24,047 bases of DNA from Paramacrobiotus richtersi (taxonomy: Eukaryota; Tardigrada; Eutardigrada; Parachela; Macrobiotidae). The notes beneath the pieces are model-generated. The model was given only the letters and a program-made list of their open reading frames with translations, was not told the origin of the DNA and searched no databases. The position numbers were made by a program, and so were the translations under genes. Below, one piece after another: positions 1 to 10,599 of this stretch. The stretch is from assembly GCA_034698045.1 (NCBI GenBank), contig JAQGAU010000775.1, positions 1 through 24,047 of the forward strand, read 5' to 3'. Position 1 is the first letter of the stretch; each line of letters begins with the position of its first letter.

Positions 1-312
1 GCCCCCGGACCCCCGCTATGCGTTCGTCCCACCGTCACTAACCCTATCTTAAAACACGCTCGCTGCGCTCGCTTGACAAGATAATAATAAAGGGAAAAAT
101 CAAACTGTTAAAAAAGGCTCATAACTGTGATCAGTTCTGGCCCCTGGGAGTGTAAAAATCAGTTCAATACAATTATACAAAGGCAGCTCATGGTGGTGAT
201 TTTGGCTGTATTGCAGTTCTTTTTGTGTTGTAGAAATAATTATGTACGCACCCCTGTCGGAATCATAATAGTACTTATGTAGTTAATATAGTGCATCGTT
301 AATATAGTGAAA
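1..312. other. Intergenic DNA, no gene seen
   Basis: The first 80 bases are GC-rich and contain a short direct repeat (CGCTCGCT next to GCGCTCGCT, about 58-74). The rest is AT-rich with no open frame of note. A mobile-element end is possible for the GC-rich part, but no partner terminus is visible, so nothing is claimed. Confidence 0.4.
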
Positions 313-434
313 CGTAGTGGACAGGCTCTTGTATGGGTGAGGAATATGAAGGTGTGATGACAAGTTGTCTTTGTCGGTTTACGAAAACAGCTTCACAGTC
401 ACCGTTTTTTATATCTGTCTCATGTTCGGACTAA
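313..434 (+). repeat. Repeat family R, copy R1
   Basis: It starts at the A-box-like core, passes through a GTTGTCTTTGTCGG / ACGAAAACAGCT segment and ends in TGTTCGGACTAA. The same three landmarks in the same order recur at 2250-2415 (plus) and 10701-10838 (minus). Shorter pieces with only the middle landmark (TTCACGAAAACAGCTC) lie at 891-937 and 4871-4915. The family has no open reading frame. It may be a short non-autonomous element, but terminal repeats and a 3' tail are not evident. Confidence 0.55.
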
Positions 435-1390
435 ATAAGGCCTTCCACGTTAATGTTCACGAGAATTTTTTAACAGCTGGATAACGGTGTTTGTACGTGA
501 CAGATTCGTATATTATCCTACGCATTGTGAAAGTCAGTCGTAGTGAAGTGGCTAATAACAGTTAATTTTTACTGTTACTGCTCCCGAATCGACCAAACAA
601 ATTCAGCAGATATAAAGATTGGCTTTCTCTTTGCAAATTAAGCCATTCGTGTTTTCACAAAAAGTAAAACTATTCCGGTAAAACATTCCATGAAGTTTCA
701 GTAAACAGCCATGCTTTTGTGGAACGTTACTTGGCCTGAGTCGATTTTAGCTCTATGCCGCCCGGTTCGAACAATTTTCGGAGAAATTTTGTACAGATTG
801 TAAGCTTTTAGTATTTTATTTACTTACGTGTGTTACTCAGGAAGTGAGTTTTTGAAATGGATCGGCCGGTGGTAAATCCAGAGGGCGATGCGCATCTGAT
901 AATCAAGTTATCTTTTGTCAGTTCACGAAAACAGCTCGAAAATAAATTTTTTTTATCTACCTACTGGTTTCGTGTCAGGTTCGCAGTAATGTATCGTTCT
1001 TGTGGAAGTCAGTCGTAGTGCAGTGGCTTATTGGGTCCACATCCCATGGTTTGTTCTGAAAACCACGAAATAAAAATTTCAAAATGTTACAACTGGCTTT
1101 ATCTTCACAAAGTATTTTAATTAATTAGGCTTACTTTTGTTTGTACATTAATTTCCTTTTATCGATAAAGCACAGTACTGTATATGCACTATGGCACACA
1201 TAGCTGTATCACCGTCGCCCTTACAATTGTCAGTGTCCACATTTTGTCGAATGCAACTTGGGTTTTTATTTGTACAAATCGACATCATAATAATATGTGA
1301 TGTAACTTTAACGGGAAAATATGTAGGTATTAGCACAAAGGGGATGCTGGTATTAAAAGCAGTGGATTGTTGTGAACTTAGGTCGCCTAC

Positions 1391-1451
1391 AATTTCCCCG
1401 GATTAATCGGGAATTCGAGGATCCCTTTTTACAGCGGAAAATGTGCCGTAT
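1391..1451 (+). pseudogene. Broken copy of the 13657-13959 open frame
   Basis: This plus-strand stretch matches the minus-strand frame at 13657-13959 around the peptide RINREFEDPFL. The 11 residues are kept in frame, and the base changes inside them (ATA to ATT, TTC to TTT) are silent. After this the copy jumps over about 45 bases of the relative (to AGCGGAAAATG) and soon reaches a stop. It is a truncated relic. Its order and distance to exon a (about 450 bases) match the arrangement in the inverted cluster at 13.9-13.2 kb, so the two were copied together. Confidence 0.6.
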
Positions 1452-1831
1452 GTAAACTACTTTCAGCGTACTTTCACAAAAAAACGTACTTTCACACTAT
1501 GTATAAGACTATATCATGTTCTCAATTGCCTTGAGCTGTCAGTAAGTACGATCGGAGTTTTTTTACTCTTACAAACTGAGGTAATACAAGTTAGAAGTCA
1601 AGCTGAGTTTACTGAATTGAATTTGAGCTACAGAGTTTCCCGTTTTTGATAGTAAAGCCAACTGTAAAGGTGCCACTGGCGAAGGTGACATTAACCGCAG
1701 TGACTAGAATTAAGTAGACTAACCAAAACAACCATCTCTCGCCATGTACGATAAATCACTGATAAACAAATTCCCCTTAACACAACCGGGCTCTTTTATA
1801 TAGCATCCAGTCGCTGTTTCTGGGTTTATAG

Positions 1832-2040
1832 CACCGGAAATTCCTGTTGGATTGCGGAAGGTTATTTTGCCCATGCATTTGCCGTTGTTATCGGCGCACA
1901 GCGATGTCTGGACGGGTTTCTGTTATCAGCGCGGCTGCAGCCTGTACAAGCAGAATCAAATCCTCACTGACTTCGGCTCAGCGGTGACCTTACTGGGAAT
2001 GCGAAATGTCGTCCATTATTTGTACCTGGGTAGAATCAAG
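1832..2040 (+). pseudogene. Exon a, copy A (coding-like duplicated exon)
   Basis: The plus frame is open and reads PLLSAHSDVW, then FCYQRGCSLYKQN, then AVTLLG and NVVHYLYLGR. Three other copies lie at 6233-6457, 13181-13402 (minus) and 14733-14950. It starts after a possible acceptor (TTTATAG) and ends at AAG followed by GCGAGT, which would be a rare GC donor. Copy B has GTGAGT at the same point. The open frame runs on to 2181. Differences between copies are moderately biased to third codon positions. Orientation is not certain: the reverse strand has a shorter open stretch in copies B-D, but copy A breaks it. I recognise no domain. Confidence 0.4.
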
Positions 2041-2168
2041 GCGAGTCTGTTGTTTTATACACCAATGCTTTCCCTGAGAACTAAGAAGCATGTTCCTTTT
2101 ATTACTGTACTTAACAACGATCGAGCATCGCGCGCATTTTCGGTAATGGTTGTCGAGCACTGCTCTCG

Positions 2169-2415
2169 TCGACGGCATTGAAGTGTGCAATTATCTGTAT
2201 GTACCCATGTAATTAACTGTCGCATTCCCAAGTAGTTGCTATTATGAATCGTAGTGCAGAGGCTCTTACGAACACGACGACGGGATTGTTCAAAATGTAT
2301 CGGGTAAACGACTGATAATAAAAATTTGTTTTTGTACGTGCATGAAAACAGCTCAGAAATTACCACTTTTTTTCAAATAATCTTAATATGTATTTCGGAA
2401 GTATGTTCGGACTAA
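2169..2415 (+). repeat. Repeat family R, copy R3
   Basis: This is the fullest plus-strand copy. The order is GACGGCATTGAAGTGTGCAA, then a TAGTTGCTATTATGAATC segment leading into the A-box-like core at 2250, then GCATGAAAACAGCTC, then TGTTCGGACTAA. The minus-strand copy at 10701-10918 matches along its whole length at moderate identity. Confidence 0.6.
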
Positions 2416-2548
2416 AGCATGTTTTTGAGGGAAAATGTTTGATTCTCTTACATTGTTAGATCAGTATCTCATACTTTTATTTAGGTAGATTTTAATTTAC
2501 TCAGACTGTAGCTTAGATAATTACACTGGACTGCTAATTACGACGTTC

Positions 2549-2860
2549 GGAAATTTCTTCCAGCGATCGACGAGCTCCGTCCAGTGAGACAATATAGAAT
2601 CGCGGCACAGAAACTTATTCAAATCGCGATTTGGTCAGTGAAGAATTAATTGCCCACCGGTCACTCCACATATGATTGACGCATTATTATCTTACGTACC
2701 GGAAAATTCAGCCACGGCAACAGCGACATTTAATCGATTCCAATTCCGACGCACCTGACATTTCCGGGGTATACGGTACCTGAAAGAAAAAACGATTGCA
2801 AAAGTGCAAAAACCACATGCAACGTTCCACTGTGACAGATTGTCGCGGAAAAAAAGTATA
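2549..2860. repeat. Module X, copy 1 (possible minus-strand exon relic)
   Basis: It begins GGAAATTTCTTCCAGCGATC and is repeated at 4532-4826, 10600-10690 (truncated) and 16527-16815. Read on the minus strand, the better copies share the pattern N-x-LDHA-x-LL-x-x-LNF-x-VN. Here the pattern is degraded (LLPWLNFPV, with a stop just upstream). Copy 1 alone keeps a good minus-strand acceptor (TTTTTTCTTTCAG) before the conserved part. The origin of the peptide is unknown. Confidence 0.5.
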
Positions 2861-2897
2861 ACTACACAATCCTGACCGCGTAAAGTTAACGCATTCC

Positions 2898-4530
2898 GAT
2901 CTCGTCTTCCAGGAACCCATTTGGCATCGAGATGCTCAGCTTTGCCAGTCTGTAAGGTATAATAGTGATAGCGGCATTTATTACTTTTTTTTGCTTTTTT
3001 TACTTTAAACGCATTTATTACTTGTTTGGTGTGTGACCTTTTATCGCTAACTGGGCAACTTTCGCAGTGGACTTTCTTTGTGTTTGTCCTACAGTCTAGA
3101 GATTGGCTGATAATATTTAGAAATCATTAGAGATCTTGCTGACATCTGCTGCAAAATAACTGTTTTTTGAGCTTGTATCTTGTATTTCTATATATAATTC
3201 TTATAATTATAATCAATGCATAATAATGATTTAATTGATACATTAATTAGTATAATTTGTAATAATAATTAGCCGATATAATATTATAATTATTATGTGT
3301 GTACCCAGCAAGTTGGTTTTTTTATAACGCACGCTAATTTCGTCTAATTCGGAATGTTTTGGGCGAACACAGGAAAACTTCACGTTTTTTTGCAACTGCA
3401 CAGCCCGCATTTTTCAGAGCGCACTGTATGTAATTCTTGTTCGCGGATAAAACAGACTAGTGTGCCGGATTGATTCAGTTTATTGAATAAATATTATTCC
3501 ATATATTTTTTGTTGTGATTTTGTTGTGATAATCAAAAGTGTTAACACTCCTTGTAATATGGTTAACATCAGCCATTGCTAATGAAATATTATTATGGTT
3601 TTGTGGCGCAGTATAGAGGAAAGTGAGCAATCGTAGTGCAGTGGCAATATCCAGCATGGAACTCTGTATCAATTGAATCCTCAGTACACATAATCTATAT
3701 GAAATTTTGCTGTTTTTATAAAGTTAATTTTTGTTATTTAGCTGGTTGAATTTGCTAAAAATTTAGTGTAATCATAATAATAACTAAAAAACTATACAAA
3801 TAATCAATTATTCGCCACATAACTGCCAATTATTTTTTCAGTACGAGTACTGCGTTTTCTTGTAGACCATTTTCGCTAGTTAATTCGATTCTGCTGATTT
3901 AGATCAACCGTCGAATATATATTTGTAATCAGATTCTGATTGGTTTGGTCGTTAAAAAATTTGGTAAATCGCCGTTGATTTTATTTGAGTATTGTTGGTG
4001 TCCGACTTTTACAGATGTCTACGTCCGTTTAATTTTGAATTTATGATACTTTAAGTTATAATAGGTTTGTGAAATTATTTCATTATTTTTGGCCAGAATG
4101 TGTGTTTTTTTGGGTCCACTTTTATATAAAAAAGTGGCAGTAAATTCTAAGTTTTGTTGTTTTTTGACAATGCTTGTGATGGGAATGCTGTGAAAAAAAT
4201 CCTACTCAATGGTTTAGATTATTTAGCGATATTTGTTTTTACAAGGAGAATCGTAGTGTAATGGCTGCCTGTCCCAGCTTTAGCTTATTATCTACAGTTT
4301 AGTAACAGGTATATCACATTTGTTGCTAATTAAGTTGAGCTTTTTTTCGGTTAATTGATCAATTATGACTGATAATTATTCTAATGTACTACAATAACAA
4401 ATTTGAGATATCGATTTCCTATGAGATATTATTGCACTGTTTTTACTGTATATAATGCAGTCCGTTAACTGAATTTGCTTAATAGTTGACGTTGCTTATG
4501 AAATTTGTTAGAATTTTGACTTGAGATATA
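2898..4530. repeat. Diverged direct duplication, block I
   Basis: Block I shares an ordered series of landmarks with block II (8777-10595) and, from about 3380 on, block III (15568-16526). The landmarks are GTCTTCCAGGAACCC (2903), GACATCTGCTGCAAAAT (about 3141), a GTGTGCCGGATTGATTCA segment (about 3460), the A-box-like core (3632), GCTGATTTAGATC (about 3892), AAAAGTGGCAGTAAAT (about 4130), a second core (4252) and GGTTAATTGATCAA (about 4350). Identity between landmarks is low, so the duplication is old. No gene is visible. Confidence 0.65.
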
Positions 4531-4531
4531 T

Positions 4532-4826
4532 GGAAATTTCTTCCAACAGTCGACGGACAGTACAATATTGCTGCACATACTGTAGTAAACTAAACATAAA
4601 ATCGCGATTCATTCAGTGAAAGTTGTCCACCGGTCACTTCACATGTGATTTACGCAGTGTTCACCAGAAAGTTCAGCAAAGGCAACAACGGCGCATGATC
4701 AAGTCGATTTGCGACGCGCGACAATCGACGCGCCGACGGTACCCCCGAAAGAAAACAACGACTGCAATAGTGCAGACCGCAACTTTCCAGTGGGACTAAT
4801 TGTGAGGGATTAACCGGCTGTTTTTT
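4532..4826. repeat. Module X, copy 2
   Basis: The minus strand reads NRLDHAPLLPLLNFLVN, aligned with NGLDHAALLRWLNFTVN in copy 4 (16527-16815). The minus frame stays open from 4838 to 4650 (62 codons) but has a stop beyond the shared part, and the acceptor found in copy 1 is lost. It directly follows block I, just as copies 3 and 4 follow blocks II and III, so the module belongs to the same duplicated unit. It is probably a relic. Confidence 0.5.
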
Positions 4827-5107
4827 CCCATGATACACGTAGCTGTCGGAATCCTAGTGAACGTGTGGACGTCTGGTAATCAAATTGACGTTATCAGTTC
4901 ACGAAAACAGCTCACAAGTAATCATTTTAGCCGTTTACATCATTGTATACTCTGACTTAGTCTCCAAATACGTATATAGTTTGTTTTGATATAAAAAAGG
5001 GATATTTTAGATCGTGGACTCACTGAATTATTAACTTTAAAAAACCACTTGTAGCAAAAAAGTCTAGATTTCACAGTAAAAAGCAGGTAATGTGAGATTG
5101 TTTAGTT

Positions 5108-5320
5108 ACATAAAAAAATCACGAAGTTGGTCAACTAATGGTCGGGAGCTGGTGGCATAAAACATGGTATTAATATTTTGTCAGCTAAGTAGTTTTATCT
5201 CGTAAGTTTACAGTGCAATAACTTCTAATCCTTCGAAGAATTTAGTGGCTGCTTTTGCGGTAATAACTAAGTACAAATCCCAAGAATAATTAGTCCACAA
5301 AAAGAAAGTCTAGAACTTGC
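5108..5320 (+). repeat. Direct repeat, first copy (partner 6505-6720)
   Basis: Shared landmarks are ATCACGAAGTT, AGTAGTTTTATCTCGTA, ATAACTTCTAATCC followed by TCGAAGAAT, GTGGCTGCTTTT and TAATTAGTC. They occur in the same order 1.4 kb downstream. A second shared piece follows in both places (5570-5690 and 6950-7065), so about 600 bases were duplicated. No open frame is shared. Confidence 0.6.
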
Positions 5321-5953
5321 TTACTTCAGTAACGAAAGCATTACAACCCGAACGAAATGTTTATGTACTGCGTGTCCATGCAACGTTAGCAGACGTAAGA
5401 TCAAGATCATTGAATGGGAGTCGTGAGCACTGGATTGAGCAGCTCTGTTCTACGATCACCACGTACTATTTCGTGTCATATGTAATTAAAACACGGCTCT
5501 TTCTACGGACATAGATTACGTTGGTTACGGGCGAATGAAACAGTTTTTCATAAAACTGTCCAATTTGTACTCGAAGTACGCAGTGAAACACGTTATGGTC
5601 TCGGTATTGGTGCTAAAGGGGATATGTTTTTCATTCGTCCCATATGCTTGCACTTCCGTATACTAATCTGATCCTTGCACTAATTTGATATTTTGATATC
5701 TCCGTTGCCTCGATAAATTAAGCATCCATGTTTTAGATGATTGAATAATTATTTATCATTTTTATTGACAGAGGTTTAGTAATAATAATAATAATCTTTT
5801 TTTAGTTTAATTTATGTGAAATAGTTTTAGAATATATTTGTTTTAACCAATCGAATTAAAAGTCACAACGTTAAAAAGATAATGCTGGAAAACCGCGGTA
5901 TCTGTCTTGAAATCGGTAGAAGCAGCGATTGTTTAGCTTATTGAGAGTAGAGT

Positions 5954-6139
5954 TTGATAGTTTTTCTCGTAATATACGGCATAAGAGCTTCGGTTCTGTC
6001 CCAGTCGGTTGAAATGGGAAGTGTGTACAGACTACAGTACAATGATCTGATATCCGTGCTGCACGAAACGCGAATGAACCCCGTTCGCATGGAGAAACAT
6101 TACGAAATGCTAAGCTTAATTTGTGCCGTTGATCTGTAA
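5954..6139. pseudogene. Coding-like duplicated segment (partner 9972-10092)
   Basis: The plus frame ends in TRMNPVRMEKHYEML...VDL and a TAA at 6137-6139. The partner at 10.0 kb reads TRMNSVRMEKRYEML...VDL and TAG, but has an in-frame TAG upstream at 9997-9999. The opposite strand is also open here (95 codons, 6158 to 5871) and reads AFRNVSPCERGSFAF against AFRNVSPFERYSFAF in the partner, where it is open too. The gap between the copies is 6 bases, so both frames survive. The sequence alone does not settle which strand was coding. No known domain is recognised. Confidence 0.35.
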
Positions 6140-6157
6140 TACCTTCGGCTTCAGACA

Positions 6158-6322
6158 TCGTTATGCGCCGATAACAACGGCAAATGCATGGACATGTAGA
6201 ATCCAGTCGATAATAAGTTTTTGGGTTTATGGCACCGTAAATTGCCGTTGAATGTGGAGCTAAAATGTGCGGAGGGTTTTGTTCCCATGTGCATTTGCCG
6301 TTTTTGTCGGCGCACAGCGATG
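6158..6322. repeat. Inverted repeat made from exon a
   Basis: Bases 6158-6198 are the reverse complement of the start of exon a copy B at about 6283-6322 (ATTTGCCGTTGTTATCGGCG on one arm). There are only a few mismatches, and a spacer of about 85 bases separates the arms. A transcript through here could fold into a hairpin of about 40 base pairs. The extra arm looks like a partial inverted insertion of exon a next to a full copy. Confidence 0.65.
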
Positions 6323-6457
6323 TGTGGACGGATTTCTGTTACCAGCGCGGCTGCAGTCTGTACAAGCAGAATCCCATCCTCATTGACTTCGGTTCAGCGG
6401 TGACCTTACTGGGACTGCGCAATGTCGTCAATTATTTGTACGTGGGCAGAAACCAAG
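6233..6457 (+). pseudogene. Exon a, copy B
   Basis: The frame VHLPFLSAHSDVWTDFCYQR continues through GCSLYKQNP and SAVTLLGLRNVVNYLYVGR. It ends at CCAAG followed by GTGAGT, the only copy with a canonical strong donor. Upstream in the same frame a TAA lies in the CACCGTAAATTG segment (6238-6240). The intact relatives read GAA there, so the 5' part is broken unless an acceptor lies inside. The next homologous piece downstream is exon b (7418-7543), in the same order as in the inverted cluster. Confidence 0.45.
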
Positions 6458-6504
6458 GTGAGTCTGTTGTTTCATACACCAAACAGAAATATTTATTCAA
6501 ATAA

Positions 6505-6720
6505 AAACAAATCACGAAGTTATTTGGGTACTTGTCGAAGTGTCATAAACAATGGTAGCAGTTGTTGAATTTCGTATCAGGAAAGTAGTTTTATCTCGTA
6601 GATTCACAATATAATAACTTCTAATCCGTCGAAGAATGTTGTGGCTGCTTTTACATATAGTGATGATAATTAAAATTCCCAATAGTAATTAGTCAATAAA
6701 AAGTAATTCTAACACCTGCT
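6505..6720 (+). repeat. Direct repeat, second copy (partner 5108-5320)
   Basis: This is the second member of the direct pair described at 5108-5320. It begins directly after the donor-like end of exon a copy B. The following piece, 6950-7065 (with GTGTTGCGTCGACGATTA), also has an inverted relative at about 12600-12690. Confidence 0.55.
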
Positions 6721-7338
6721 CACCGTCCCAAAATCCCAACGTTCGGTATTTGCCCTAGCAAAAAAACCGTTCTGTGAGTTTACACAACTGCGAAATAATA
6801 CGTCATGATAGTAGTATAGGTAGAGGCTCAGCGAGGGTATACTTTGCTTTGCTACTTCTCTTCAATCTTACGTTAATTAACGCTGGTCATGTGCAGTACA
6901 GAATAACTTCCGAAATGCAACTTTTTTAGTCAGGACTGTTACATCTGCATTTACAGTATGCAATAAAACATATCTTGGTATCGATGCTAAAGTAGAATTT
7001 TTTCATTAGCCGTACTTCAGTATTCTGATCTGAAATCCGTGTTGCGTCGACGATTAGGTAAATGTTCAGACATGAATATTTTAACCCTTAAATTTGCCAG
7101 TTTAACTAAAAGAGTTGGTTATTAATAATAATAATAAACTTTTTATTGTACGTACAGTTTCATTATGCATCAGTGTATAAACTGATTGAAAAAACTAATA
7201 TTAATTAGCACTTCCTCATGCATGGCACTAGGGAAGCATTTTGAATCCTTTTTAACCTTGAATTTTGTTGTTGCAAGATGAGAATTTTAAACCACTGTAC
7301 AGTGATTGCCTATTGTCGCAACGAAACCTTTTTGTAGT

Positions 7339-7422
7339 GTTAAAATTACATTGAGGTATGAAATTAAAAAACGTTAAATTAAAATTATATTAAAATTATA
7401 TTGAGGTATGAAATTAAAAAGC
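7339..7422 (+). repeat. Short tandem duplication, unit about 53 bases
   Basis: ATTGAGGTATGAAATTAAAAA occurs twice (about 7352 and 7405), joined by AT-rich sequence. It lies just upstream of exon b copy B and is a simple local duplication. Confidence 0.7.
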
Positions 7423-7543
7423 GTATGGGAACTGATTGAAGTGCTTTCAATGGGCAATATAACGGTGTTGTATTGGTATGTACGACCGTAACAGCAGTGC
7501 ATGGTTATAGTATGCGCCACTGGGTGTCCTTTGTATTTGTTCA
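7418..7543 (+). pseudogene. Exon b, broken copy (partner 12175-12293)
   Basis: It aligns with the open minus-strand segment at 12175-12293 through AAAGCGTATGGG, AACGGTGTTG, TGGTATGTACGACCGT and CGCCACTGGGTGTC. The peptide MRHWVSFVFVQY matches LRHWVSSMFVQY of the partner, but the upstream part is shifted by small indels and contains stops. The conserved end TTTGTTCA|GTAT could be an exon border. It lies about 1 kb after exon a copy B, the spacing seen in the inverted cluster. Confidence 0.45.
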
Positions 7544-7549
7544 GTATTC

Positions 7550-8776
7550 TCCTTATTACAAAAATACTGCTAAAGCTTAAAACTATTACTAACAGTAAAA
7601 TTTGCCGGAAGTTATATTGCAGAAAGGCCCCGCTTCTGTACGTTGCGAGACAGTCAAAAGAGAAAAATAACCGAGGAGCTTTTATACGCCTTAATTTCAG
7701 GCAGTGATTATATAATTTGTGTGTATCTGGAAGGACATTTCCATATTCGGTATTCCCCACTGCTCTGCGATTTCATTCAGTTTTAACGCTGTGTCATATT
7801 GACACAGCAAGTACCGTGCGACGGAAATTTTTATTTTATTTTCGTCTGTACAGGTACATATCTTTCGTGTCACACTATCCCGCAACGCCACAATTTAATA
7901 ATTATAAAAGTTAAAGTTGCTTCCGCGTTGTTAAAAAGCGCGCGATAGGAGTGTACGCAACAGTGCAACAACAATTTCCCAGATGACATGAACACGACAA
8001 ACCAAGGAACCAATACAAATAGTTTCCTCATTCAGATGAAAGAATGAAGCTTACACATACAAGGTAATAAAAAAAGCAGCGCATCTCCGATTACAATGAT
8101 ATTATGGAAACGGCTTTCGAGTAATGCTTCGATCGTACCTGTTTCATGTACTGTATCAGGCACTAGCTAGAAGAGTACCACAGGTGACAGGTGTATCGTA
8201 GTGTGAAGGCTAACAAGCTTTGCAGAACATGCTACCGGCTAAATTAAATTAGTAACGCGCATCAGCCAAGATGCAGCAAAAATTTTTTCTGTATGTAACG
8301 TATATATTCAAAAAGAAATTACCGTCTAATGTATATGCATGTGGTACTTTTGTGCATTTCCTTGGATTACAAGTACAGAAGTGTCATTTATTCAGAATCT
8401 GTTTTCCTATATAAGGAAACATGAAAACATAATTATAAATGGAAAATTTTATCAAGCGATCGATTTTGTATTATAAACCGTCAATCCGCAAACATATTGA
8501 TTACATTAGTAAAGAATATCTTTCATAAACAGATGGACATCAACTGCGTACCACATCGATTAGTGTCAAATCAGTGTAGTCAGTGTTCAAGAGCCGCCGT
8601 CAACTGGATGAAGCACGACCGACCGACACCTTACCGCACTACCATGTATATCATTTATTTATGTACAGTATTGTATGTATTTAGTTCATTTATTTTTTTA
8701 TCCAGTTATTTTAATAAAATTAAGTGTCTGAAGTATTGACATGTTTGTCCCATATTGAGCCAGCAGGGCTAAGCTG
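7550..8776. other. Intergenic, mostly featureless
   Basis: The first 220 bases continue the homology with 11930-12060 (inverted), for example GCAGTGATT and CCACTGCTCTGC. From about 7920 on I see only the A-box-like core at 8197. The open frame 8497-8739 (80 codons, TTG start) is followed internally by ATTTTAATAAAATT, but it has no recognisable domain, homologue in the window or convincing start, so it is not called a gene. Confidence 0.4.
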
Positions 8777-10595
8777 ATCTGGTCTTCCAGGAACCCGGCC
8801 ATTGGCATGGAAATTCTAAGCTTCGCCAGTCTGTAAACGTATACCGAAATTACATTTACTAGTACACTTGTGTGGTTTATGCATTTTTGTCGCTAAATGT
8901 ACAACTTCTTTAGTGGACCTTGTTTCTGTTTTTCCGGTAGATGTAAAAATTGGCTAAAGGTCACCTAGAGATGTTTAGCGATCTGGCGGACATCTGCTGC
9001 AAAATTAACTGCTTTTGAAACAGCTTACATTTCTAATTTAATTACTATGTAGATTATTATTCGATTATAATTATTATGCGTAATTTATTTGTGCCCTGAA
9101 ATTTTTTTGTTGTGAAACGCTGTCTGATTTCGTCTCGTTCAGAATTTCGAACGAACACGGGTAAACCCACGTTTCTTTTACAATTGCACAACCTGCATTT
9201 TTCCAGCGGGTTGTAACTTGCACGTGGATAAGAGATTCGTGTGCCAGATTGATTCAATTTAATGAACAAATTTCGAATCATAAATATTAAGTTTGAACAA
9301 ATGCTGAACTTGTTGTAATAGCAAATCGTGCAATATATAGCACATCTGAATTTGTTTTAACATTCCGTATTATGGTTTACACCGGTTAATGAAATATGGT
9401 TTTATGACGCAGAGCAATCGTAGTGTAGTGGCTGTATCGTCGTCACTCCAAGTCGATACTCGGACAACACGTTGTCCGCATCAAATTTCGCAGTTTCTTG
9501 GAATTTCCTTTTTTAGATAGCTGACTGATTTTGATAATGGGTTACCGTAGTTGTAATAATAAATAAGGTACCACACATACATGTAATAAACAATTGTTCA
9601 CCATGATACTGTTAGATATTGTTTCACTGTTACGGTACGTTGTAATAGGTTTCGCTGGTTTATAAGGTTTACTGATTTAGATCGACGTCTAATAAATTTG
9701 GAAACTGATTATGATAGTTTTGTCCGCTAAAAAATATGGCAATCGCCTCTAATTTTGTATGAGTATTGTCGTTGTCTGTTTTTTTACTAATATTTATGTC
9801 TTTTTAATGTTGAATTTGGTACTTAAGTTTTAATAATTAAGTTGAAGATTGTTTACTGTTGTCCTAATTAATCTATTGCTGATTCAAAAATTGATAATAT
9901 TTCGATGAACCAGCCTGTTGCTTACTCTGATGTTTCTTAGAACGAAATTTGCAATTGATTCGTATTTTTAGAGCGCGTGTGTACGCCAGCCAAAATTAGA
10001 ACTGGACCTATTACGAGTTACCCAAAACGCGAATGAATAGCGTTCGAATGGAGAAACGTTACGAAATGCTGGTTTGTGAAGTTGATCTTTAGAAAAACTG
10101 CCGAAAATGGACCAATATCCTTATTCTTCTGGTTTTTCGAAGTATTTTTTTTCTTGACAAGAATGTGTATTTTTGTCCACTTTCATGTGGAAAAAGTGGC
10201 AGTAAATCGGAATTTTTATTGTTTCTAGAAAATGTCAACTTGGTATGCTACGAACGCTGTTCATACTAATGGTTTATTCAACACTTGACAAACTGTGAGA
10301 ATCGTAGTGCAATGGCTGCATGGCGTCGTTGGTATTCGCTATTCGCTGGTTATAAATAGTCATGTAAGACACGTTATGGCGCATTTTTAAACACGAAAAT
10401 TTACTTTTTCCGGTTAATTGATCAAATGGCTAATGATTTGTAATAAACCACCATAATTATTATAAATCGATTTAAGGTATTGATTTTCTACAAAATATTA
10501 TTTCACTGTTAAATTTTGCAGTAAATAATGCAGCTTGTTAATTGAATTTTCTTGACATAGCTTATATAAAATATGTCAGAATTTCGAATTTAGAT
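8777..10595. repeat. Diverged direct duplication, block II
   Basis: It carries the same ordered landmarks as block I: GGTCTTCCAGGAACCC (8781), GACATCTGCTGCAAAAT (about 8988), GTGTGCCAGATTGATTCA (about 9239), core (9419), TTTACTGATTTAGATCGACG (about 9668), AAAAAGTGGCAGTAAAT (about 10191), core (10303) and CGGTTAATTGATCAA (about 10411). Relative to block I it contains the extra coding-like segment 9972-10092. Its part from 9510 to 10215 also has an inverted copy at 10940-11905. Confidence 0.65.
9972..10092. pseudogene. Coding-like duplicated segment (partner 5954-6139)
   Basis: It follows a possible acceptor (GTATTTTTAG). The plus frame TRMNSVRMEKRYEML...CEVDL ends at TAG (10090-10092), but TAG at 9997-9999 interrupts it upstream. 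The minus frame (AFRNVSPFERYSFAF) is open throughout. If the conserved strand is minus, this would be a fragment of an exon coding in that direction. The function is unknown. Confidence 0.35.
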
Positions 10596-10599
10596 ATAT

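Noticed and set aside
1..80. GC-rich window start as the end of a mobile element
   Set aside because: No matching terminus, target duplication or second copy is visible.
764..772. GGTTCGAAC, a B-box-like sequence
   Set aside because: No T-arm stem, acceptor stem or A-box at the right distance; not a tRNA gene.
5779..7138. Runs of TAA/AAT repeats at about 5779 and 7125
   Set aside because: Short ordinary microsatellites, not informative.
7374..7760. 128-codon minus-strand frame
   Set aside because: It lies antisense to the exon b relic and the AT-rich tandem repeat; it is not shared with the inverted copy at 12.1 kb.
8497..8739. 80-codon plus-strand frame containing an AATAAA
   Set aside because: No ATG-led start with context, no recognisable domain, a low-complexity hydrophobic end and no second copy in the window.
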